DNA of 64,000 nt from positions 18,584,910-18,648,909 of the forward strand of contig OY992839.1 of assembly GCA_963921425.1 (NCBI GenBank). The letters run 5' to 3'. Position numbers and translations under genes: made by a program. This document shows positions 53,401 through 64,000 of this stretch, piece after piece. This DNA comes from Dryas octopetala (lineage: Eukaryota; Streptophyta; Magnoliopsida; Rosales; Rosaceae). Positions within the stretch are counted from its first letter, which is position 1. The number at the start of each line of letters is the position of its first letter. The notes under the pieces were generated by a model that saw only the letters and a list, made by a program, of their open reading frames with translations, searched no databases and was not told the DNA's origin.

Positions 53401-56400
53401 GCCCTAAAGAAAAAGGGCAGTTCCGCGTCCTTACCTTTCAATTGAGCAACTGTGTTTCTAGCGTACAATAACATCCAAGATAGGAAAGTACTAAATCCTA
53501 ATTAATTTAGAGAAAGGTCAACTATACAACTAATAAGAGAAATGTCAACTATAAAATAAATAACCAGCTAATCTACAGCTAAACATTCCAATAATCCCCC
53601 TCAAGCTGGTGCGAAGATATCACAAATGCCCAACTTGTCGAGTGAGGAATAGAAAGCTCTACTTGAGACAACCTTTGTAAGAATGTCAGCCAATTGTTCC
53701 TCTGTCTTCACAAATGGAAAGCTAATAATTCTTGCTTCCAATTTCTCCTTGATGAAGTGTCTATCCACTTCAACATGTTTAGTACGATAATGTTGAACTA
53801 GATTATATGCAATGTTGATCGCAGACTTATTATCACAATACAAATTCTTGTCTTTTTTGGGTTTGAAGCCCAACTCTCCCAGTAGTTTCCTTAGCCATAA
53901 TAGCTCACGCACACCATGTGACATGCCTCTGAATTCAGCTTCAGCATTGGACCTAGCAACAACATTTTGTTTCTTGCTATGCCAAGTGACTAAGTTCCCT
54001 CCAACAAAGGTGAAGTATCCGGAAGTCGATTGTCTATCAGTAGAGCCTACCCAATCAGCATCAGTGTACCTTTCAACGTCTAGGTGGCCATGCCTTGAGA
54101 ACATTATACCTTTACCAAGAGTAGATTTCAATTAACTAAGGATCCGGGTGACAACATTCATATGATCCTCACTTGGTGCATGCATGTATTGGCTTACCAC
54201 ACTCACGACATAGGCAATATCAGGCCGTGTGTGTGACAAGTAGATTAGCTTTCCAACCAATCTTTGATACCTCTATTGGCAGGAACTTGCTTTGAATACC
54301 CCCTTAACTTATGGTTCTGTTTTGTGGGAGTGTCAGCAAGTTTGCAAGCAAGCTTCCCTGTTGCATTTAATAAGTCCATGACATACTTTCTCTGACACAG
54401 AAAAATGCCATGTTTTGATGCTAGTGACTTCAATCCCCAAAAAATATTTTAAAGAACCAAGATATGTCATTTCAAATTCAATGGCTAAGTAGCTCTGAAG
54501 TTCCCTAATTTCTTCTTCATCGTTACCTGTAACCACCATATCATCCACATAAATTATTAAGGTAGTCACTTTACCTTTTTTATGTTTTAGGAAGAGTGTG
54601 TGATCAAAATTGCTTTGTTTTTACTCAAATCTTTTCATTGACTGCTAAATCTTCCAAACCAAGCTCTTAGGGATTGTTTTAAACCATATAGAGATTTTTT
54701 CAGCTTACAAACCTTACCAACATCTGAAGCGGTTGTAAACCTTGGTGGAAGATCCATGCACACCTCCTCTGTTAAGTCGCCATGCAAAAAATCATTTTTC
54801 ACATCGAATTGCTGCAAAGTCCAATCCAAGTTGGCAGCTAGGGATAGAAGAACACAAATAGTATTCATCTTTGCTACTGGTGCAAAAGTTTCCTGGTAAT
54901 CAATCCCATAAGTTTGTGTATAACCCTTGGCCACCAATCTGACCATCAACCTTATGTTTCACAGTGAATTTCCAACTATAGCTAACAGTTTTCTTGCCCT
55001 TAGGTAAGTCGACCAACTCCCAGGTAGAATTCTTTTGGAGTGCTTGCATTTCCTCAACCATAGCAGTGGTCCATTTTGGATCAGCTAGAGCATCCTGCAC
55101 CTTACTTGGAATATATACAAAGCATAATTGCAGTGCCAAAGATTTATGACTTAGACAACCTATGAGAAATCATAAATTTGAAATAGGGTATTTAACTTTA
55201 GTAGGAAAGCCATACCGATCTGGAGGATTATGGGTTCTACTGGGATTACCTTTTCCCTTGCACTTCACTAGGAGTTGGTTCATGCAGTTCATGTGACTCA
55301 TTATTTTCAAACAAGTTATGAAGGTTAAACACTATATCATCAAGATTAGAAGTAGTAGAGACACTAGGATTATCAAAAGAAGAATTAGGAGAAGAATTCT
55401 AAGTTACCTCCGGAATATCCTCTAAGTTAGGAGTTGATTGGTCCACCAATAAGTTAGAGGGGGCCATTGCTTCTTGTTTCCCATTCTTATCATTTTCCAC
55501 TTATTTTTTTCCTTGTTTCTCTTGTACACCTTCCACCCTTTCACTTGATCTGGTGGTTCTCCAGGTTGAATGGAAGAACTTTTATCTCTTTCTCCCGTAT
55601 TCTCTTCATTTTTTCCCTCATTTTGTTCTTCCAATGACACTACAATAGTATTTTCCAACTTCTTACTTCCATACACTCACTTGCCCCCTTCTGAAGAGAA
55701 GGATTAGACACTCCCCTTGAAAAATAAGCGTCATCTTCCCAAAAAACAACATCCATAGACACATACATTTTCCTTGAAGGGGGATGATAGCATTTGTATC
55801 CCTTTTGAGAAGCCGAATAGCCAACAAAGACACATTTAAGAGTACAAGGATCAAGTTTACCACGCTGATTTTTATGGATGTGAACATATGCAACACACCC
55901 AAAAACCCAAGGAAAATTTTTAAGAATAGATCGTAAAGGGGGCAGACAAAACCTGGAGTGGTGTTTGGAAGTTAAGGACACGAGATGGTATTCGGTTGAT
56001 AAGGTAACTAGCAGACAAAGTTGCCTCTCCCCAAAATAACTTTGGCATATGTGTAGCAAAACGTAACGATCGAGCAACTCCAAGAAGATGACGTTTTTTA
56101 CGTTCCGCTACACCATTTTGTTGGGGAGAGTACAAGCATGTCGTTTTGATGAAGAATGCCATGGGTACCAAAAAAAATCCCCAACCCCTGGTTCAGATAC
56201 TCGCCACCGTTATCAGACCGAACAACCTGTATTTTAGCATGAGATTGTGTTTGCACTAGGGCATGGAAAGACTGGAAAATAGATAACACATCAATTTTGT
56301 TTTTCATGAGATATATCCAAGACATACAAGTACAATCATCTATGAAGGAAACAAACCATCGTTAGCCAGAGGAAGTAGGAATCCGAGATAGACTCCACAC

Positions 56401-59400
56401 ATCAGAATGTAGATGAGAAAATGGGACATTACTTTTATTAAAATCAGAAGAAAATGTTACATGATGGTTTTTTTGCCAACACACAGGTTTCACATCTAAA
56501 ATCAGAAGCACTAAATTTCGAAAACAATAATGGAAATAACTGTTTAAGATAAAGAAATGACTACTAATATTCCAAACGTTTGTGCCATAGCCAAATCTGA
56601 TTCTTGATATCCAAACCAACTCGCCCTACTTGATGAACTTGGCTCACTGACTTCTCACTCACACCTGTCAATTCCAAGTAGTACAGCCCCCCTCGTTCCC
56701 TACCATGACCAATCATCTCCTTCGTAGAGATATCCTGAAATAGACAATGAGATGGAAAGAAAGTGACACAACAGTTTAAAGATTTAGTAATTTGACTACT
56801 AAAAAGAAGATTATTAGACAAAGTAGGAACACAAAGTACATAAGACAAAGATAAAGATGAAGCTAGGGACACTGACCCCGCTCTTGAAACAGAAGGAACT
56901 CCATTGGCAGACTTGGATCAAAAGTCATGTGATATGTGGCATCATAATCAATTATCCAACATGTATTATTACAAGCAGAAGAGAAAACATTGAAAGCAGA
57001 ACCAAAGTTACCTCCGCTGGCCAAGGAAGTAGAAGCACCCATAGAATCATGGGTACTGGAATAATCTACCTGCTTAGAGAGAGTAAGTTGTTGTTACTAC
57101 ATGTGAGGCTATAACAGCGTTGCCCCCCTTTTTTGAATTATTCCTTTTTTCTAAAAACCAAGTTGGATAACCAATGAGTCAATGACCTTCCAACAATTTT
57201 CACTAACATGGTTATCATGACCGCAATTATTGCACTTCCAAGGTGCAACAACCCTAGTGCCTAAAGGAGAGGTCCGAGGAGCGATATTAGGAAGTGTTGG
57301 TGCAGGTGGGGTGCGTTTGACCACCATTGCGAGGCACAACGAATACGGGCATAAGCGTCTTCGACTCCCGAAAAAGGTTCCATCCTCAAAACTTCACTTC
57401 TAACTTTCAGAATCTAGACCAACCAAGAACACATACACCCGTTGAGTATCAGTTTGTTTCTTCCAAGTAGCAGCATCTGCTGCACATATCATTTTACTTG
57501 GACAGCGTTGATCGAGTTCTTGCCAAACACCATGAAGTTCTGAATAGTAGACATGGATAGGTCTCCTATTTTGGTGCATCTGAAAAGTCTTACAAGTTAG
57601 TTCATAAATTTGCGACATATCTAACCCATCATAATATGTCTTAGCAACAGCGTCCCAAACGGCTTGGGTAGTCGGAAGACAAATAAAGTTTGTCATCACA
57701 TGCGGAGTCATTGAATTGATGAGCCAAGACTTGACCAAAGCATTCTCAGCATGCCACTTATTACAGGTAGGGTGTTTAGAGTCTGGTGGAGAAATCTCAC
57801 TAGTCAAATACCCAAATTTTTCTTTCCGAGCAACAAACACCTCAGCAACTTGGGAGCAGAGTGAGTAATTGGTGTCATCCAGCTTGATCCCAATTTGAGA
57901 GGATGGATTATCACTCTGCACAGTCACAATTTTGGTAGTTGAACCAGATGGAGAATCAGAGGCAGTAACAATCGCACTTTCATCATTCATCTTGGATGAC
58001 GATAGTAGTAGCAATCAAAGATAATGAAGAACAAGAAATTGTAGGGGGGTAGAGACTTGGCTGGGCAGATATGGGAACCCTAAGTAATTCTAGGGTTTGT
58101 TTGGGCAGAGGTAGCAGTGGAACACAGTAGAGAAACCCTAGGGTTTTTTCCTAAAGCTCTGATACCATGTAGAAATTTAGAGAATAATTTTCTGAATACT
58201 TTATGCTTCTCTTAGAGAGGTATACATAGCTGTACAATAATATCCAAGATAGGAAAGTACTAAATCCTAATGAATTTAGAGAAAGGTCAACTATAAAATA
58301 AATAACCAGCTAATCTACAGATAAACATTCCAATAAAAACATTTTTCTTGAGAAATATGTCTGCAAGATTTAATAAATCTATTGCAACCAGTTCAATTAC
58401 CATACCCTGTTATGGATTGTAAATCAATTGACGAACTTTTCCAATTAGCTTCTCGATTCCCTATACAAATCCATATTCTATATGGCCTTAAGATGGGGCC
58501 TTCATTTGATTCCCTCAAAAGATCTATATTTCTATAATGCTTTGAAAGTAAGCCTTCCTTTGGAGCATTTTTGTTTGTGTTGGATCCCTATGTGGCTGTT
58601 TGGGAGAACACATTGAAGTGTTTCACAACCTTCACAGCTATCATAACTTGGTGACATCACTGTTTAATGCTTTGCTTTTGCATACCTACCAATATTATGT
58701 ATTAGCTAGGCTTCATTAAAAGTCATGAGTAACTTTACACTTGAATTTTAGGCTTAGAAGGAAATGAGATTTTCACTTTTTTTATTATTTATAGGAATGC
58801 ATTAAATTTTCCTGATAGAGAAACATGGTTTGTATTTTTAAGAACACCTGCAACATAAAATCTGCAAAAAGTATTTTGGTTAACTGAAAATAATCAGTTC
58901 ATTTGACTGAATGAGAAATAAGAATAGCAATTGGTATTGCAAATGTGACATCTGGAGCACGTGAAGGGACTGCTAAGAGTCTTTCTTAGTCATATATTAA
59001 ATTATAAAGTTGAAACATTTTGGATGCAGTTACTACAGAACTTTTGGTTATTACTCCTGGATCCTGGGTGTAATTATTATAAACTCAGGAAAATATGGGG
59101 GATGTATAGTTAATATACCAATGAGCAGTAGTCATGTGTTATGCAAGATGACTTTTGAGCAAATTGAACAATATATATCGTTGCATTTATTAACTAAGCT
59201 GGGAAAATATGTGGTCTGATTGGTGCTGTAAATACATCCGTCATGTATGAATATAAGCCGAACGGAAAATAAGCATGAGGAATGAACCATATGATATTTT
59301 TATTTCTTGAAACGATTAAACTTTATTTTTTAATTGAAATCATAGATGGAGAACTTGGACTATGGGCTGTTTGGGTTTGGTTAAGTTTTCTGTTTTAATT

Positions 59401-62400
59401 AATCAGAAATCAATTTGGCGTTTTAAAGCCTCTTGTGGGTTAAGACAAGGTATTCCTTTATCACCTTTTCTATTCACTTTTTCTGTGGATGTATAGTAAA
59501 TTGCTTGAGAGTTCATAAACAATGTTGATCTAATTAGAGGGTTTCAGGTGGGTAGAGATAGAGTGAGGGTGTCTCATTTTCAATTTGCTGAAATGACTAT
59601 ATACGTATATTGTCGAGAGATATCACATCGTAAAGCCTTGCATAATAAAGTATAAGGTCTTGGCTTCCTCCACCTTTGGGTTGGATGCTCCATTTTCTCT
59701 ATATATAAAAATGTGTTTTTCATCAGTTTTCATCAGGGGATGAAGAGCAACTGAAAATTATGGTTCTTTTGATTAGGGATTTTAAGGCTTTATCGGGCTT
59801 AAAACTTAATGTAGGGAAGAGCTAATTTTCAGGAACAAATATTTGATAGGAAATTGCAAATCTTGTCAACTAGGTTTGGTGTGTGGTGAAAGATTGGCTA
59901 CAAACTTATTTGGGGTTTACCCTAAAATTGATAGATTTTAGGTTCTAGTGCTCGAGAGTCTTAGTAAAATATTGGATGGATGGGGGAGGCTAACTGTGAT
60001 TGGAGTTCTGGAAAGGATTCCTATTTATCATGTGTCTTTGTTTCAATCTCAAAGAATGTGGCTGGGTGAATTGAAAAAACTATGAGAGAGTCTTTGGAAG
60101 CGGAGTGGGGAAGGGAAAGAGGAGGGATTACTTGGTGAAGTGGAAGATTGTTTCTCAACCTAAACCTAAAAGGGGTGTTGGCCTTTAGTTACACTTGATG
60201 TGAGGTGTATTTATTGGAAAGTTGATTGATTGGAGAAGGATAAATGGTCTTGATCCTTTAATTCTTTCAAGGATCTTTTGTAGTAAATCTTTATTGGAAA
60301 AGTTGATTGATTGCATAAAAGAAAGAATTTGATTGATTGGCACTCTTATCAGCTTTCCATGCTAAAGCTTTTATTTGGAATTTTCTGGTTTCCCAAGAAG
60401 GTTAAATTTTTGCTTGGACTTTGGCTTTGAAATGTGATTTGCTTCAAAGGATACAGCCAAAATTTTCTTTATCTCCTCAGTGGTGCATTCTTTGTAAAAA
60501 GAAAGGGGATTCAATGCTTCAATTGTTTTTGGATTTTGATTTGGTTGAGTTATGAAGTAGATTGTTATGTTGGGCGAAGGTGGTTTGGTTTTTCCTCATT
60601 CGACTTCTCATATTTTAGTATAGATTTTTGAAAACTTGGGAAAATGAAAAGTAAATTTTGTATGAAAATGTGCACTGAAAGCATTGCTATGGGCCATTTT
60701 GAGTGAAATAAATCGTAGAATTTTTTAAGAATGTGATGAAGGATTCAAAGTAAACTGGAGTAGAATAACGTAGTTTGCCTCATTATGGGCTTCAATATAA
60801 ACTGTTCTTTAAGGAATTTCTAGAAGCTCTCTTTTTAGAGAATGGAAGAGTGTTATTCAGGACTGTTTTTCTTCTTGTTTTTATGTGTAACATTTTCTTT
60901 AATAATTTATTGTTAGCACAGGATGGTTATGACTTATGATACGAGGGTTGTGTATTGTATTATTTAATAATGCAATTAATTTTCTATAATCATTATTCAG
61001 TGAACATTTGCCTTATAATTGAGACCTTACATTTACAGTTATCCCCTATGCCAAAAATAATTTGACCATTGGGATGTATAATGCAGGCAAGATATATCAC
61101 ATGTGGGAATTTATGAAGTAATATTTTCAACCATTGACAAGCCTAAGCTTCTTAGCCAGGTATGATTGAGAAGGGGTCATTTATTTGTTTGTTCTAAGTT
61201 CTGTGTTACCACCTGGAGTTTTACATGCATTTCATTTCCAAAATATTCTTAGAATTTTATAAGAAGCTTTGAATCAGAATTTTAATTTTAAAACTATGCT
61301 TATTGTTTCTTTGTATATTTGCAAATTTATTTAATGTGAAAGAGTTATTTAATCATTTGAGTCTCCACTTAAGCAGTTCTCTTGGTAGTCACTAATAAGA
61401 CCTAATGTTTATAACTTAAATCACTGTCTGATTGATTTTTTTTTTTTTGGAATGGAGACCCTAACGTGCTGTGAAAGAATTTTCTATCGAATTGGATGCA
61501 TACGAGTCTTTTTACTTTCTTTTATATATATATATTTTTGTATTCCTTGTGCTTATGATCTTTTGAGTATACAGCTTCTGTAGAAGGGTTGTGTCGGGAC
61601 CTTTCTAATGAGTTTATTACTTGCTGGGAGAAAATACGATGTCAATGGGAGGGTCTTTTACATAGTGGCATTCATGGCTCATGGTTGTCCTTCAGATATT
61701 TTTGTTTTACTCTAAACACCTGGCTACCTCAATACAAAACCCTTGGATATTGATTATAATTTGAAATGCCTTTGCATCAGAAAGTTCTTTATCAATATTA
61801 AAACCTGGCAGGAAGCTTCACATGATTACTTCTTATTAATATAAATATATAGCTTTTAGAGGAAATTAAAAATTTGGTCAACTTATTTTGTATCTAATTC
61901 AATTTTGGTCCACGATCTTTTTTAAGTTCAATTTTGGTCCACTTATTTTATATCTAGTTTAATTTTGGTCCACAATCTTTTTTAAGTTATGATTTTAAAT
62001 CATTTTGGTTGTGTTTTCTTCAGTTATAATTGAAGGATGAGTTATATTTCATCATTTCTTAGTCCTAGGAACCAATTTGGAGTATTAGAATTAAAGAGAA
62101 TTGAAGTTTGGTAAAGTTTGACAAATCTGAAAATTTTCTAGGAAAAATTGGTAGTTTTGGGTACCCTACTTTGGGGCCAATTATCTTGAGTTTTAGAACT
62201 CCGATTTGAATGATCTTTATATGGTTGTAAAGAGATGTATAGCTTTAAAACAAGTATGTGTTTGCTGAATTTGGTTGAGATTTTATAGGGTAAAAGCGGC
62301 ATAAATTTGAAAAAACAAATTTGGACCTTTATTGATCAAGTAGAACAATTAGTGGACTAAAACAAAACTTAAAAAAGATCGTGGACTAAAATTGAACTAG

Positions 62401-63325
62401 GTATAAAATAAGTGGATCAAATCTGTAATTTTCTCTAGCTTTTAAAATGTTGAAAAACTTACAACTGACGTTAAGGGTTGAATACTTCCTTTTTGAGAGA
62501 ATAACTCAGCACCTTTACTCAAACTATATATATATTGACTATGTTCGAAAAGCCAAGAGAACTGCAAAAGTGGAACCATATTATGACCAACATCTTTCTA
62601 ACAGGTATCATTTTCCTCTAGCTTTCTGCTTTGCTTTCTGATATAGGACTTAACATCCGTGAAGCACATGTCTTCTCAACGACTGATAACTACTCCTTAG
62701 ATGTATTTGTGGTGGATGGATGGCCTGCTGAGGTACTTTTTTACTGTATAATGTGTTCATCATCATTCAATATGTCCTTTCTACTCTCAGGGTTTGTATC
62801 TTGAAATTTTTGCATATTATTATTTTATTCATTTTAAATTGCTATTACAATTGAGAAAGGTCTAATGAATGAAGCATGTACTCCTATAGTTGGCATTCCT
62901 TAAGTTGTTGTTGCTGCTGCCAATTCCACTTTTTGTTGTGCTGCAGTTATTCTTTGATGTTTTATAAGCTATTGTTGTGTTGTCTTTTTATTTGCAAGCA
63001 TGGGAAACACTTTTTAGTCAGTGTTTATTTCTATGCTTGAAGCTGCATTTCCAACATGATGTTGGCTTTATGATAGAGTTATTGCATCTGATGTATCCAC
63101 CAATATTTGTGTTATAAATATTGAGTTTTTTCAAATCGGTTAATTTAAACAAACTGCAGTTTATCCAAGGAAAATGTCTTCCTAATATATTAAGGGGCAT
63201 TGCGATTATATTTCTTTTATGACAGGGATCTGTGCTGAGTCCGAATGTTGCTGACTTTGCAATGTTGTGGTCAGGATACAGATGGTTTATATGAAGCTAT
63301 GGATAAAGCAGTTGCTAGAAGTGAG
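50432..63325 (+). CDS. ACT-domain serine/threonine(/tyrosine) kinase, STY8/17/46-like, N-terminal half
   Basis: Seven exons are visible: 50432-50613, 51101-51215, 51994-52103, 52250-52360, 61087-61159, 62622-62732 and 63275-63325. All borders are GT-AG and the frame is continuous for 251 codons. The N-terminus has [17 protein letters not shown], then [14 protein letters not shown], then [18 protein letters not shown], the conserved start of plant Raf-like STY kinases. Residues of about 173-234 form an ACT regulatory domain ([18 protein letters not shown], then [20 protein letters not shown], then [13 protein letters not shown]), followed by [20 protein letters not shown] domains usually bind small ligands such as amino acids. 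STY8/17/46 phosphorylate chloroplast transit peptides in the cytosol, so a related role is possible. The kinase domain must lie beyond position 64000. The fourth intron is swollen to 8.7 kb by transposons. No stop or frameshift was seen. Confidence 0.9.
52361..53313. other. STY-like gene intron 4, left part
   Basis: AT-rich intron. The block 52420-52760 (CTATATAAGCTTAAGGC, TTGTAATAGACAG, then a T-run) looks like an old LTR remnant, but no ends or partner were found. Confidence 0.35.
53314..58340 (-). mobile_element. Degenerate copia element, antisense in the STY-like intron
   Basis: Element 53319-58335 is bounded by AAAAC at 53314-53318 and 58336-58340. LTRs are 53319-53593 (3' LTR on the minus strand, 275 bp) and 58168-58335 (5' LTR, 168 bp). 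The longer one has roughly 107 extra bp in two blocks. The primer-binding site TGGTATCAGAGC lies on the minus strand just inside the 5' LTR (58156-58167), and a GAGGGGGA tract lies beside the 3' LTR. Both LTRs begin TATTGGAATG on the minus strand, not TG. Confidence 0.88.
53601..57990 (-). pseudogene. Copia gag-pol pseudogene
   Basis: Gag reads from about 57990 ([20 protein letters not shown], then [15 protein letters not shown], then [12 protein letters not shown]). A zinc knuckle ([14 protein letters not shown]) lies near 57215-57260. Fragments of pre-integrase and integrase follow ([15 protein letters not shown], then [16 protein letters not shown]), then reverse transcriptase ([33 protein letters not shown]) and RNase H (TDADWVGST, then [11 protein letters not shown]) to the C-terminal ICDIFAPA. 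Frameshifts and stops separate the pieces, so no complete product can be made. Confidence 0.9.
58341..59379. other. STY-like gene intron 4, between copia and LINE relics
   Basis: AT-rich intron sequence without recognisable coding potential; the open frame at 59010-59219 has no family resemblance. Confidence 0.4.
59380..60900 (+). pseudogene. LINE reverse transcriptase relic in STY-like intron
   Basis: Pieces in several frames match plant LINE reverse transcriptase in order: [20 protein letters not shown] (59420-59480), then [15 protein letters not shown] (59780-59822), then a segment like the RT thumb, then [20 protein letters not shown] (about 60440-60500) of the zf-RVT domain. Stops and frameshifts are frequent. 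The orientation is the same as the host gene. Confidence 0.75.
61850..62444. mobile_element. 577-bp Mutator-like MITE with 9-bp TSD in STY-like intron 5
   Basis: Element 61859-62435 is flanked by TAGCTTTTA at 61850-61858 and 62436-62444. The ends are GAGGAAATTAAAAATTTGGTC-like on the left and GAGAAAATTACAGATTTGATC-like when the right end is reversed. Long inverted arms carry TTTTGGTCCACGATC-type blocks, duplicated in tandem in the left arm. A 9-bp TSD and long TIRs fit the Mutator superfamily. No transposase. It ends 186 bp upstream of the ACT-domain exon at 62622. Confidence 0.85.
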
Positions 63326-63650
63326 GTAAACTGCGTCACATTGTAAAACTATTGAATACTGTTTGGTTTCTTGTATAGGTGTTTCAAGTATCCTTAGAAG
63401 GATTTTGCACTGAAGAAAGTGTTTCATCTTAGAGGAGTGAAAGTATTGTTTTTTACTGTTGTACATTCCCTAGCACTACAATTTTCTTTCACGATACCTA
63501 TTAAATATTCCTAAAAAGCTAATATCCTCTTTAGTAACTATTTTCTCCATGCCTTTTGGTTATCGGTCCTCTTTCTTAAATGTTATCCTTGTAAATTTTT
63601 GGAGTATATCCATAGGAATGAGTGTATATTGAGTGTCAGATGTTTGTCCT

Positions 63651-63817
63651 AACTCCTAAGTAGTGCATTTTTCAAATTCAAATTAGCTGATGAAATTATC
63701 TCAACATAGTAATGTGTTTGATGAAGATTTTCGAGCAGGCTATAAAACACTTTGATATGTTACTTGAGATAATTTTATCAGCTAATTTTAATTTCTAAAA
63801 TGCAGTACTTAGGAGTT
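63651..63817. repeat. 167-bp foldback (hairpin) element
   Basis: Arms of about 72 bp are near reverse complements (AACTCCTAAGTAGTGCATTT on the left and the reverse of AAATGCAGTACTTAGGAGTT on the right) around a loop of about 22 bp. It is probably a small MITE in the intron after exon 7 of the STY-like gene. Confidence 0.8.
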
Positions 63818-64000
63818 CTGTTTTGTTTTTTTTTTTACCATGGTTTATAGTATGGAGTTTTATCCTTACAATAGTTTCTTTTGGGGCTGTTAAAGATACT
63901 TGTATCTGCCTGCTTTTGATGGAAACATGTTGTTTTAAGGCACTTAGGCCCTTGTTCAGTCTGTAATAATCTATTATGTTGAAGCAACATCTTCTCCCAA

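Overview
The window is nuclear DNA from a flowering plant, almost certainly a eudicot. The evidence is spliced genes with GT-AG introns and plant-type proteins (TFIIE-beta, a beta-carbonic anhydrase, an F-box/kelch protein and an ACT-domain STY-type kinase). There are also LTR retrotransposons primed by plant initiator-Met tRNA (binding site TGGTATCAGAGC) and AT-rich intergenic DNA. The species cannot be fixed from the sequence alone. I saw no prokaryotic features, no CRISPR and no rRNA or tRNA genes.

Layout, left to right. A complete TFIIE-beta gene lies on the minus strand (coding exons between 695 and 3813, plus a 5'UTR intron up to 4249). Its upstream region is a purine-rich repeat that recurs near 28 kb. 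From 4.8 to 7.2 kb there is an LTR-like fragment and a 660-bp TIR element with a target-site duplication. A beta-carbonic anhydrase gene starts at 7273 (TATA box) and runs on the plus strand to 19001, where it stops in mid-gene after 164 codons. Its introns hold a 993-bp inverted-repeat element, a tandem duplication with a decayed copy of an exon, an intact young Ty1/Copia element (9562-14535), a 1.52-kb hAT-like element inserted exactly on a splice acceptor, and another MITE-like unit. From 19085 to 21389 is a fragment of a 3-kb LTR whose more complete copy is at 30716-33730. Only 34 bp later a GC-rich single-exon F-box/kelch gene begins (21424-22515).

From 22.9 to 45.5 kb the window is mostly transposon graveyard: LINE fragments, a copia gag fragment between short direct repeats, and a nested stack. 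The stack is a minus-strand LTR (29858 to about 34885) split by the 3-kb LTR, then a decayed Ty3/Gypsy element (34886 to about 40390), then a plus-strand copy of the first LTR (about 40391-42523), then a 5'-truncated copia pol with its 3' LTR. Region 45.5-50 kb is gene-free and holds a second hAT-like element (48104-49272) with its own 8-bp TSD.

From 50.4 kb to the right edge is the N-terminal half of an ACT-domain protein kinase gene of the STY8/17/46 type. Seven coding exons are visible (251 codons, up to 63325); the kinase domain lies outside the window. Its 8.7-kb fourth intron carries an antisense degenerate copia element and a LINE relic, its fifth intron a 577-bp Mutator-like MITE, and the last visible intron a 167-bp foldback element.

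The four host genes are functionally unrelated neighbours. I found no obviously new gene system. The most interesting signals are structural: a transposon whose target-site duplication copied a splice acceptor, a carbonic anhydrase gene cut off at a nearly unmutated LTR fragment that abuts the next gene, and a copia insertion whose empty site survives in an adjacent tandem duplicate.
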